In this document: positions 27,101-35,120 of the stretch, piece by piece
Position numbering within the stretch: the first letter of the stretch is position 1
How the letters are laid out: each line of letters opens with the position of its first letter
Assembly (NCBI RefSeq): GCF_038396755.1
Contig: NZ_CP149822.1
Location: forward strand, 1,054,001-1,118,000
Source: Chitinophaga pollutisoli
Lineage (GTDB): Bacteria > Bacteroidota > Bacteroidia > Chitinophagales > Chitinophagaceae
Direction: 5' to 3'
DNA length: 64,000 bases
The notes under the pieces: model-generated
The model's input: only the letters and a program-made list of their open reading frames with translations
Databases searched by the model: none
Told to the model about the DNA's origin: nothing
Position numbers and translations under genes: made by a program

Positions 27101-27499
27101 CTATGGCAGATGCATGATCTCTTCCATCGGCGACCACGTTTCCCCGGCCGTGGCCGCATCGGGCAGTGGTATCTGTGTGGGCGCGGTTTCTTTCCACCAG
27201 CGCTGCGTCACGGAATCGGCGGCCATCTTTTTCATATCGGCGGCGAAATCGTTTCCGGTATACTCGAAATAGCTGAACAAAAGTAATTTCCCGTCGATTT
27301 CTTTCAGGTAGATGGAATAGTTGCGGATATGGCAATCCCGCAATGTCTTCACTACCCCCGGCCAAACATCCGCGTGCAACTGCCGGTAGTAGGCGGCCTT
27401 GTCCGGATGCAGGCCCGTTACCATGCCATAGCGCACGGCCTGCTTGCCAGCGCATCCGACGAAAAACAGTATGATGGCGAAAAAGAGTAATATTCTCAT
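27101..27499 (-). CDS. L-rhamnose/L-fucose mutarotase family lipoprotein
   Basis: 132 residues. The domain (about 22-132) matches the RhaM/YiiL mutarotase family: MVTGLHPDKAAYYRQLHADVW, with H42 aligned to the catalytic His22 of E. coli RhaM, and QRWWK (about 100). It interconverts alpha and beta sugar anomers. Unlike the cytoplasmic E. coli enzyme it begins with a hydrophobic stretch and lipobox (IILFFVGCAGKQ), so it should be a periplasmic or surface lipoprotein. It is the last gene of the fucose operon, 18 nt after GH29, which makes L-fucose the likely substrate. Confidence 0.85.
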   Translation of the reverse strand: MRILLFFAIILFFVGCAGKQAVRYGMVTGLHPDKAAYYRQLHADVWPGVVKTLRDCHIRNYSIYLKEIDGKLLLFSYFEYTGNDFAADMKKMAADSVTQRWWKETAPTQIPLPDAATAGETWSPMEEIMHLP

Positions 27500-27517
27500 G
27501 ACAGGGCAATTTTAGAT

Positions 27518-28819
27518 CTAAAGCACTGGTAATTGCTCCGCATTACCGTCCAGCGTCAGTTCGATAACGTATGGCGATGCGGGCGCGGATGCCGGGAGAT
27601 ACACACGGATCTCCTCCCCTGCGGTTTCCACTTTCACCTCCGCACCGCCGATCAGGGCGGCTTTGCGGATCTGCCTGCCGGGAAGGGCTTTCAGCGACAG
27701 GGTGTTACCCACAGGTTTCAATACATGCAGGTAGATTTTGTCTCCTTTCCGCGTGGCGGCGTATTGGTCCACCGGCTTCCAGGGTCCGCCCAGCGTGCCG
27801 TACACCGCCTGCCCGTTCTGCCTGAGCCAGCCGCCGATTTCGCGGAGACGGCCTGCCTGCCGGGCTTCGATGCGGCCGTCGGCCATCGGGCCTACGTTCA
27901 GTAACAGGTTACCGTTACCGCCCGCAGTCCGGGAGATGATATCCAGGCAGGTTTCGAGGGATTTCATTTTGTCGTTCGGTTTCCAGGCCCATTGCGTGCA
28001 GATGGTGAAACAGCTTTCCCAGGGCGTTTCCATGTTCATTTTACCTACTACCTGTTCCGGGGTATCGTAATCGCCCACGATCCGCGAAGCGTCTATCTGC
28101 TTTACCTCCATCCCGCTCATTTCCTTCCCCAGCCTGTTGTTGGTAATCACTGAAGGTTTGAGTTGCTTGAGGTAAGCGTAGAGATCGCGGCCCATTTCGT
28201 CGGTCCAGGGTTGCTCCCATTGCCCGTCGAACCAAAGCATGTAGGGATCGTAATTCGTAATCAGTTCCTTCAGCTGGTTTTTCATAAACGCCACATACGC
28301 CTTCATGTCTGATTTGGGATCGATGACTTTTGTTTTAGGGCTGTGAATGGGATAATCGGGATGATGCCAATCGAGGATCGTATAGTAGATGCAGAATTTG
28401 ATGCCCTGCTGCCTGCAGGCTTTGGCGAGCGCACCCACGATGTCTTTCTTGTAAGGCGTGGAAGCGATATCGTATTCAGTGAAGGCGGAAGGCCAGAGGC
28501 AAAAACCATCGTGGTGGCGGGCGGTGATGGTGAGGTATTTCATTCCCGCGTCCTTCGCGATTTTCACCCATTCGTCGGCATTGAACAATACCGGGTTGAA
28601 TTCGCGGTAGAGGTTATCATAATCCGCCGTTTCCACCTGGTTGCCCCGCGACCAGCCGATTTCCGTGCCCCGGAGCGCCACAGGCCCCCAGTGGATGAAC
28701 ATCCCGAAGCGCATGTCCATAAACTGCTTCAGGACGGCAGGATCGGTTTTTGCCGGCGTTTGCCCGGACGAAGCGCCGAAGGAGCATACGGCAGCCAATA
28801 AAAACAGGAATCTCTTCAT
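27518..28819 (-). CDS. Secreted alpha-L-fucosidase, GH29
   Basis: 433 residues from the ATG at 28819. Signal peptide (MKRFLFLLAAVCSFGASSGQ), then FMDMRFGMFIHWGPVALRGTE, YLTITARHHDGFCLWPSAFT, YDPYMLWFDGQWEQPW with the predicted nucleophile Asp, and a beta-sandwich C-terminus (about 345-433). All are classic GH29. LWFDGQW resembles subfamily A, which hydrolyses broad alpha-fucosides, so the locus may hold one of each subfamily. It follows the sodium symporter by 40 nt. Longer frames starting at 28963 are rejected because they place a 48-residue leader before a good signal peptide. Confidence 0.92.
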   Translation of the reverse strand: MKRFLFLLAAVCSFGASSGQTPAKTDPAVLKQFMDMRFGMFIHWGPVALRGTEIGWSRGNQVETADYDNLYREFNPVLFNADEWVKIAKDAGMKYLTITARHHDGFCLWPSAFTEYDIASTPYKKDIVGALAKACRQQGIKFCIYYTILDWHHPDYPIHSPKTKVIDPKSDMKAYVAFMKNQLKELITNYDPYMLWFDGQWEQPWTDEMGRDLYAYLKQLKPSVITNNRLGKEMSGMEVKQIDASRIVGDYDTPEQVVGKMNMETPWESCFTICTQWAWKPNDKMKSLETCLDIISRTAGGNGNLLLNVGPMADGRIEARQAGRLREIGGWLRQNGQAVYGTLGGPWKPVDQYAATRKGDKIYLHVLKPVGNTLSLKALPGRQIRKAALIGGAEVKVETAGEEIRVYLPASAPASPYVIELTLDGNAEQLPVL

Positions 28820-28859
28820 GGTAAACTTTTTATCTGGTTGAAATTGCACGTAGAATTGT

Positions 28860-30509
28860 TTATCTGAAAACCCAGTACAGCGCCCCCATGGCCAGGAGCA
28901 ACAGCAGGGACAGGAATTTATAGTTACCGAAACCCGCCCATCCCTTGCCTGCCAGCGGTTCACGGATCGACCGCCAGTACAGCGCTGCGCTCTGCTCCGT
29001 ATGCACCACGGGATACACGAACGAAAACACCACCTGCATCACCACACAGGCCAGGAATAGGTAAAACGCCATCATCATGAACGGAATGCCGCCAAGCAGA
29101 TTCCCCGGCGCCAGCTTGTTCAGCGCGTAAACCGCCGCCCCCAGTGCGGATCCCAACCAGAGCGTGAGCTGCGCCGAACGGGCAGACGCTCCTTTCCAAA
29201 AAATCCCGAGCAGGAAAACGCAGGTGATCGGCGGCGCGATGTGCGCGATCACGTCATTGATTCCTTCGAAAAGGCTCTGGTACCGGTTCAGCAATGGCAA
29301 CAGCGCGATCGACAGCAACAGCGCCACACCCGACGACCAGCGGCCCACTTTCACCAGCACCACATCCGTGGTATCGGGTTTGAAACGTTTGTACAAATCG
29401 AAGCTGGCCAGCGTGGCGATGGAATTCAGCGCACCGGCGATCTGGCTCATCAGTCCCGACAACAACGCCGCTACCAGCACCCCGATCAGCCCCGAAGGCA
29501 GGAGCTGCGTGATCATCAGGGTATAAATCCCTTTGGAATCGAGCGTTTGCGTGCCGTCGGCGGATGTATGCATGAGGGCGCTTACGTCCAGCCCGCCGGA
29601 TTTATATAAAGTCCAGGCGAAAAGTCCCGGCAATACGAATATGAAAACCGGCAGGATCTTGATGAAGCCGCAGAACAGCGAGCCGACGCGCGCGTGGTTC
29701 TCGTCTTTCGCCCCGAGTACCCGCTGCACGATGGTTTGGTCGGCGCACCAATACCAGATTCCCAGCACCGGGTACCCCAGGAACACCGCCATCCACGACA
29801 TCCCCGAAGCATCGCCCATGGGCCGCATCATGCTCAGTTTGTCCAGCGCGTTGTGATCCGCCAGCACGGCTTCCATCGGCTGCCATCCGCCCATTTTATT
29901 CCACGCCGCCACGGTGATGATGACCGCACCCGCGATCAATACGATACTCTGGATGGATTCCGTCACCACTACGGCGCGCAGCCCGCCCACGATGGTATAA
30001 AGCCCCGTGAGTGCGGCGATCACGATGATACTGGCGTACATGTCAATTCCGAAAAGCGTTTCGAGGACAATACCGCCGGCCAGGAAAGAGAAAGCGATGT
30101 GAATGATGATGGCCGAAACAATGGATACAAATGCCAGCCAGTCGCGGCAGGCGCGGTTGTACCGCCGTTCCAGGAAATCCGGCAGGGTGGCCACCCCGGA
30201 ACGGATATAAAACGGCACGAAAAAGAGCGCCAGCAAAATGAGCGTAAACGCCGCCATCCATTCGAAGTTGCCGTTGAGCAGCCCGGCGTCGAATCCGCTC
30301 TGCGCCAGGCTCACCAGGTGCAGGCAGGAAATGTTGGTGGCGAAGAGCGCCAGCCCGATCATCGGCCAGCGCAAGGTTTTACCCGCCAGAAAATAGGCGC
30401 CCGAACCTTCCCCGCCCGCTGTCTTCTTCCGCAGTCCCGTCCACAGGCCGATGCCGACGATCAGCAGGATATATCCGATGGTGATGATAATGTCTGTAGT
30501 CCCGATCAT
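28860..30509 (-). CDS. Sodium/sugar symporter (SSS family), probable fucose transporter
   Basis: 549-residue inner-membrane protein with about 14 hydrophobic helices. Early hallmark GEGSGAYFLAGKTLRWPMIGLALFATNISCLH and later GGLRAVVVTESIQSIVLI are characteristic of sodium:solute symporters of the SGLT type. It lies between fuconate dehydratase and GH29, eight nt after the dehydratase, so import of L-fucose or a fucose oligosaccharide is likely. The substrate is inferred from context. Confidence 0.88.
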   Translation of the reverse strand: MIGTTDIIITIGYILLIVGIGLWTGLRKKTAGGEGSGAYFLAGKTLRWPMIGLALFATNISCLHLVSLAQSGFDAGLLNGNFEWMAAFTLILLALFFVPFYIRSGVATLPDFLERRYNRACRDWLAFVSIVSAIIIHIAFSFLAGGIVLETLFGIDMYASIIVIAALTGLYTIVGGLRAVVVTESIQSIVLIAGAVIITVAAWNKMGGWQPMEAVLADHNALDKLSMMRPMGDASGMSWMAVFLGYPVLGIWYWCADQTIVQRVLGAKDENHARVGSLFCGFIKILPVFIFVLPGLFAWTLYKSGGLDVSALMHTSADGTQTLDSKGIYTLMITQLLPSGLIGVLVAALLSGLMSQIAGALNSIATLASFDLYKRFKPDTTDVVLVKVGRWSSGVALLLSIALLPLLNRYQSLFEGINDVIAHIAPPITCVFLLGIFWKGASARSAQLTLWLGSALGAAVYALNKLAPGNLLGGIPFMMMAFYLFLACVVMQVVFSFVYPVVHTEQSAALYWRSIREPLAGKGWAGFGNYKFLSLLLLLAMGALYWVFR

Positions 30510-30517
30510 AACATGGA

Positions 30518-31738
30518 TTATTTAAGGTCACAACTGCTGCCGGGTTCCTGCGGCGTTACATACACGCCGTTTTCGATGCGGACCGGGTGCTGAAAATGTG
30601 CTTTCAGGTGCGGGATGTACTCCAGGAAGAGCGCGTCATGCCCCAGGGCGATGTGATTGAACAGCACGAGGTGCTGGTGCAGCTGCCCCATATCGCCTAC
30701 ATGCGGCACCACCGGCACTCCGAACTTTTTACACAACAGACTGATGGTGATAAACTCGCTTACGCCTCCTACCCTCACGGCATCTACCTGGATGAACCCG
30801 GCGCAGCCCGTCTGGAGGTAATTCTTGAATACGACCCGGTTGGGAACGTGCTCCCCCAGCGCCAGTTTCACCGGTTTCACGGCTTCCGCGAGGGTTACGT
30901 GCGCCAGCACATCGTCGGGGTGCGTGGGTTCTTCCACCCAATACGGCTGCATCGATTTCAGCTCGTTGCATATGGAAATCGCCTGCGGGAGGGTCCATTG
31001 CTGGTTGGCGTCGAGCATGACCTTCGCCGCATCGCCCACCGTATCGCGGACGATGTGCGCCCTTCGCACGTCGCGCGCGGGATCGGCGGAGCCGACTTTC
31101 AGCTTCATCGCCCCAAAACCCTGTTCCAACGCGCGCTTGCAGTTCTCCCGCACTTTTTCGTCGGCGTAGTTGAACCAACCCACCGAAGTGTCGTATCCCG
31201 GGTAACCGGATTTCAGCACGTCCATGCGGTTGCTTTTGGTGGCTTGCACTTCCGTGAGCAGCGAGATGGCTTCTTCGCGGGTGAGCACGTCTTCGAGGTA
31301 GGAAAGGTCTAGAGTGTCCACGATTTCCCGGGGCGACAGGCTGATGAGCAGCTGCCAGAGCGGAACGCCCCGTTTTTTGGCCCAGAGGTCGAAGCAGGCG
31401 TTGGTGACGGAAGCGAGCCCCAGGTGCACGACGCCTTTATGCGGGCCAAGCCAGCGGAACTGTTGCTCGTTGGCCATCGCATGGAAGGTTTTCCCGAAAC
31501 CCGACATCAGTTCCTCGACGTCTTTTCCTTTGAGGGATTCCGCATAGAAGCCGGCTGCGCGGCACACTAGATCGTTGCCTTCGCCGAGGGTGAAGGCCAG
31601 TCCGGTTCCGGAGGCGCCCTGGTCGTCGTGCAGCCGGGTTACGGCATAGGCGTATTGCGGGTCTTTATGAACGGCATCACTGCCGGCGCCGTTTTTCAGC
31701 TCGAATCGTGCGTCGGCTATATCGGTATTTTTTATCAT
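30518..31738 (-). CDS. L-fuconate dehydratase (enolase superfamily)
   Basis: 406 residues. It dehydrates L-fuconate to 2-keto-3-deoxy-L-fuconate in the cytoplasm. The N-terminal part RFELKNGAGSDAVHKDPQYA is typical of the L-fuconate dehydratase/ENOSF1 branch. Active-site residues visible: Lys pair MKLKVG (K212, K214), metal ligands D243 in MLDANQQW, E269 in YWVEEP and E296 in ALGEHVPN, and His346 in VPHVGDM. These line up, with a constant offset of about five, with the Xanthomonas enzyme as I recall it. It is 15 nt after the SDR gene. All the catalytic set is present, so it should be active. Confidence 0.92.
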   Translation of the reverse strand: MIKNTDIADARFELKNGAGSDAVHKDPQYAYAVTRLHDDQGASGTGLAFTLGEGNDLVCRAAGFYAESLKGKDVEELMSGFGKTFHAMANEQQFRWLGPHKGVVHLGLASVTNACFDLWAKKRGVPLWQLLISLSPREIVDTLDLSYLEDVLTREEAISLLTEVQATKSNRMDVLKSGYPGYDTSVGWFNYADEKVRENCKRALEQGFGAMKLKVGSADPARDVRRAHIVRDTVGDAAKVMLDANQQWTLPQAISICNELKSMQPYWVEEPTHPDDVLAHVTLAEAVKPVKLALGEHVPNRVVFKNYLQTGCAGFIQVDAVRVGGVSEFITISLLCKKFGVPVVPHVGDMGQLHQHLVLFNHIALGHDALFLEYIPHLKAHFQHPVRIENGVYVTPQEPGSSCDLK

Positions 31739-31753
31739 GCAGAGGAAATAAAA

Positions 31754-32551
31754 TCAGATCAGGGCCCTGTACCCCAGCTCCGCGCCACCCGTTACGGGCA
31801 GGATGCAGCCGGTGATGAAGCGGGCGGCATCGCTGAGGAGGAACACGCAGGCGTCTGCGATCACGTCGCCGGCGGGCATGGCGCCGAGCGGTTGCAGCTG
31901 GTCGAGGTAGCGCTGCATGGCTTCCGGCTCGGGCTGCTGGGCAGCCCAGGCTTCCAGCATGGGCGTACGGATCGCCGCGGGCGCTACCGCGTTCACGCGG
32001 ATGCCGGCGGGCGCGTAGTCGAGCGCCATCGCTTTGGTGAGGGCGTTAACGGCGCCTTTTGTGGCTACGTATGCTGCGTGGTTGTCTTGCCCGATACTCC
32101 CTACCAGCGAACTGGTGTTGAGGATGCAGCCTTTCGATGCGCGCAGCAAATCGATGCCTTGGCGGGTGGTGAGATAGATGCTTTTGAGGTTTACCCGCAT
32201 GAGGGCTTCCCATTCTGCGTCTTCCGTATCGTGCAGGGCTTTGGCGGGATGCGCGAGGCCGGCATTATTATGGATCGCATCCAGGCGGCCATACTTTTTC
32301 GCGATCGCCGCGAAAAGCGCCGCCACCGCAGCACCTGAAGCCACATCGCATGCATGGAATGCATGCCCTTCTCCAGGCAGTTCTTCCATCTTTCCACGCT
32401 TTTCTTCCTGCCAGTCCGCAACCACCACCTGCGCACCGGCTGCCGCATAGGCTTTGGCGCATTCCCATCCGATACCGTCAGCCCCGCCCGTCAGCAGGAT
32501 CACTTTTCCTTTCAGCATTGCTTGCATAATTCCTGATTTATTTCCTGCCAT
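31754..32551 (-). CDS. SDR oxidoreductase, L-fucose or 2-keto-3-deoxy-L-fuconate dehydrogenase
   Basis: 265 residues, first gene of the fucose operon. It has the SDR motifs GGADGIGWEC (cofactor site), NNAG (about 92-95), SSLVGSIGQ and YVATK (catalytic Tyr and Lys, about 159-163), and a C-terminus rich in the PVTGGAELGY type found in L-fucose dehydrogenase-like enzymes. In the oxidative fucose pathway two SDR steps exist (fucose to fuconolactone, and 2-keto-3-deoxy-L-fuconate oxidation). Only one SDR is present here, so the exact step is open. ATGs at 32527 and 32518 are alternative starts. Confidence 0.8.
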   Translation of the reverse strand: MAGNKSGIMQAMLKGKVILLTGGADGIGWECAKAYAAAGAQVVVADWQEEKRGKMEELPGEGHAFHACDVASGAAVAALFAAIAKKYGRLDAIHNNAGLAHPAKALHDTEDAEWEALMRVNLKSIYLTTRQGIDLLRASKGCILNTSSLVGSIGQDNHAAYVATKGAVNALTKAMALDYAPAGIRVNAVAPAAIRTPMLEAWAAQQPEPEAMQRYLDQLQPLGAMPAGDVIADACVFLLSDAARFITGCILPVTGGAELGYRALI

Positions 32552-32597
32552 AAGTTAAAGATTTTCCACGGCCTGCGGCACGGTACCGGATCTGCAA

Positions 32598-32624
32598 CAA
32601 AACTAATCCCCCTTCCCCGGGCAA
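32598..32624 (-). promoter_or_regulatory. Candidate promoter of the fucose operon
   Basis: TAGTTTTG (32598-32605) is an exact TAnnTTTG box on the minus strand, with TTG (32622-32624) 16 nt upstream. It lies 46 nt before the first ATG. An inverted repeat CCCCGG/CCGGGG (32615-32634) overlaps the -33 side and could be an operator. Confidence 0.45.
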
Positions 32625-32737
32625 CCTACCGGGGCATTGATAATCTTTAAGCATTTATTAGCATGTTTGAAAAACATTAGCTATACAAAATGATAAAATA
32701 GATTCAGTTTTGACATTTACCTGCCATTGGGCCAAAC

Positions 32738-32769
32738 AAAAAGGCAGTCCGGGAGTGGACTGCCTTTTT
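32738..32769. terminator. Bidirectional intrinsic terminator
   Basis: AAAAAGGCAGTCC and GGACTGCCTTTTT are perfect 13-nt complements. It lies 21 nt past the DUF4998 stop and separates that operon from the fucose operon. Confidence 0.88.
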
Positions 32770-32790
32770 CAAGCCGGTTAACCGTTTGTA

Positions 32791-33906
32791 TTATTTTCCG
32801 AATGCGTATACTTCCGCGATAGCCGTGAAAGGCGGGCGGTTGCTATCGGGCAGGTTGATCTTCAGATACCTGCCGCTTGCATTACCGGTATTATCTACCC
32901 TGAGCATATCTCCCGACCCGAAGACGCCTTCTCCCGCGAGGGTCCACACGCCGTTGGGGTCGCTCGTGTTGCCCAGGAAGAATTGCGCTGTTTTCGCGTC
33001 GGTATTGCCACCCCGGCGGTAGATGGTGAAATAAGCGATGTTCTTCACGCTTTTCATATCGATGATAGCCCAGTGCGGGGGATCGACGTCATTGGGATCC
33101 CATTGGGAATGCCAGTAGGAACCGAGATTCCCGTCGATCAGTGTATTTTTGCCGCCGCCATCGCTGGCTGTTTCGTCTGAAACAGACAATACTTTCCAGG
33201 TTGAACGGTCATAAGTAAAGAACTCAGGGAATTTCTCTGCTGATAATGTCCAGGCGGTTGTGAACGTATCGATCGCCTCCGCTTCGGGAATATACAGAGA
33301 ACGGTATTGGAATTCAGCGCTGCCGGCCACATCCATGTGCACCCAAAACGAATCTGCATGGAAGCGTACGATGGTGTCCGTACCCCGCCGGTTGATGAAC
33401 CGGACTTCATTAAAGATCATCCCCTCCGCTTTGGCAAACCAGTCTACCACCCCGGTTTGTTCCGTCAGCGATACCTTTTTAACCCGCCGGTTTTGCAGCG
33501 TACCGGCATAGGTATCTCCGTAAGTGGTACCGAATGTGGTATATGTCAGGGAGCGGTGGCCGAAATTGTCCATCGTATAAATATTGAAGGAATAGGACTT
33601 CTCTTCAAGATCGTTGAGCGGCACGTCGATGCTGTCCCTTCCGGGGTTTAATTTCATGGGCAGGACCATCGAATCCTGTCCGCTGTTCCACGAAACGATC
33701 ACTTCCTTGATGTTCTGTCCGTTTTCCATCCATAACCGCATCATCAGCCTTTCTTTCCCGGCGATGAACACGACGGAGTCCGGTTTTACGGCGTAGATGA
33801 TCTCGCCTTCTTCGATATATTCCTTATGGATATCTGTGAATTTATCGCAGGATACAACCGTTGTGAGGATGCACAGGTACGATAAAACATGCAGTAAATA
33901 TTTCAT
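32791..33906 (-). CDS. DUF4998 lipoprotein with C-terminal discoidin-like domain
   Basis: 371 residues. Lipobox CILTTVVSCDK (Cys about 20). The N-terminal domain (about 35-210) has the DUF4998 pattern EGEIIYAVKPDSVVFIAGKE and IKEVIVSWNSG. The C-terminal domain (about 235-371) reads as an F5/8 type C fold (LIDGNLGSYWHSQWDP, HWAIIDMKSVKNIAYFTIYR, RYLKINLPDSN), which often binds carbohydrate. It should sit on the cell surface. It is the last gene of the enzyme-free SusC/SusD operon, and probably helps bind the same ligand. Confidence 0.8.
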   Translation of the reverse strand: MKYLLHVLSYLCILTTVVSCDKFTDIHKEYIEEGEIIYAVKPDSVVFIAGKERLMMRLWMENGQNIKEVIVSWNSGQDSMVLPMKLNPGRDSIDVPLNDLEEKSYSFNIYTMDNFGHRSLTYTTFGTTYGDTYAGTLQNRRVKKVSLTEQTGVVDWFAKAEGMIFNEVRFINRRGTDTIVRFHADSFWVHMDVAGSAEFQYRSLYIPEAEAIDTFTTAWTLSAEKFPEFFTYDRSTWKVLSVSDETASDGGGKNTLIDGNLGSYWHSQWDPNDVDPPHWAIIDMKSVKNIAYFTIYRRGGNTDAKTAQFFLGNTSDPNGVWTLAGEGVFGSGDMLRVDNTGNASGRYLKINLPDSNRPPFTAIAEVYAFGK

Positions 33907-33930
33907 GTGCTTGTAAGTTTAAATGGATGT

Positions 33931-35103
33931 TTATTGCCGTTCGCCGTACACGTCGATTTCCGCCGGGTGGGTGAATGTTGTACTGCCCCAGGTGGAGCGG
34001 ACCACGATCCGGATATAGCGTACCGGTTCCTGTGCGAGATCGAAAGTGAATTCGTGCCCGTTTTCCGCGGTGCGGAGATCTTCATCGGTGACGGTGCTGC
34101 CGGATCCGGAAGGTTTAACAATCTCTGTTTCCATGATCTTCTTCCATTCGCTCCAGTCGCCGCTTTGCGATGGCGCACCGACTTTCACATACACGTCGAA
34201 TTCCTTCGGGTTGCCCCAGTTATAATAGCTGCTGCTGAAATTACGCTGGAACAGCACAATGCGGCTGACTTTCGCCGTTACGCCAAGATCCAGTGTAAAC
34301 GGTGCGGGCAGGGAAGACGAAGGCGAGTGCCCGAAAGACGTCAGGTCGTCGTCGATGAGCTTCTGGTCGGTGCCTTCCCAGTTGGTGAAGTTCTGATCAT
34401 TGGCCAGTTTCATGATTTTCATGACATTCTTCGGCAGGCGTTCCTCGAACAGGGGAACGAGCGTTTTGCCCGGCGGGAAGATGGTATCTGACCGGTTGCC
34501 GTAGTTATCTTTGACAACAAGTCCGAAAACGCGCGACACCGGCGGGTATCCGCGCAGCGACTGCAGCCCTTCGAGTATCTGGGAACTTACAACACGTACG
34601 AGCGTCATGCGCCCCAGGGAATCGGGCGTATACATTTCAAACGCCAGGGGTGTTTTCAGTTCGTTCATCCAGGTGAACCGCGCGCCCCCGAAATCGGTCT
34701 GAACGCCCACGGTTGCAGCCGTCAGCTTCAGCGGCGAGCGCATGGGCTTGATTTTGCACGTCACCGGGTCGGACATTTCCTGCGCCCGGTTCACCGTGTA
34801 GAGCAGCACTTCATGCTCCTCTTCGTCGTTGTAGCCCAGCACGGACAGTTTGTTGTTATACATGGAAGCCACGGCTTCATATTGTTTGCCGGTTGTTATT
34901 TTATACACGGCTTTTACGCTGATGACATCCGGTTGCTTGGGGATGCGGTAAGTGATCGTGGCGCCGCCGGGCTCGTTTACGACCGTAACATCCGTCACCT
35001 GTTCAGGTTTACCGGTGGCCTTGGAAATCGGCGTATTTTCCTTTTCTGTACAGGCTTGCAGTATGCCTGCCAAAACGATTATCTGTAAGAATATTTTTTT
35101 CAT
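33931..35103 (-). CDS. DUF5000-type surface lipoprotein
   Basis: 390 residues. Lipobox VLAGILQACTEKE. The N-terminal part (about 35-115) holds a fibronectin-like DUF4959 segment (VTDVTVVNEPGGATITYRIP). The middle resembles DUF5126, and the C-terminal part (about 250-390) is a DUF5000 discoidin-like beta domain (LPAPFTLDLGVTAKVSRIVLFQ, WGNPKEFDVYV, YIRIVVRSTWGST). Such proteins replace SusE/SusF in many Bacteroidota loci and bind glycans at the surface. It follows SusD by 17 nt. A longer frame from 35127 would overlap SusD. Confidence 0.8.
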   Translation of the reverse strand: MKKIFLQIIVLAGILQACTEKENTPISKATGKPEQVTDVTVVNEPGGATITYRIPKQPDVISVKAVYKITTGKQYEAVASMYNNKLSVLGYNDEEEHEVLLYTVNRAQEMSDPVTCKIKPMRSPLKLTAATVGVQTDFGGARFTWMNELKTPLAFEMYTPDSLGRMTLVRVVSSQILEGLQSLRGYPPVSRVFGLVVKDNYGNRSDTIFPPGKTLVPLFEERLPKNVMKIMKLANDQNFTNWEGTDQKLIDDDLTSFGHSPSSSLPAPFTLDLGVTAKVSRIVLFQRNFSSSYYNWGNPKEFDVYVKVGAPSQSGDWSEWKKIMETEIVKPSGSGSTVTDEDLRTAENGHEFTFDLAQEPVRYIRIVVRSTWGSTTFTHPAEIDVYGERQ

Positions 35104-35120
35104 AGACCAATTTTTTGCCC

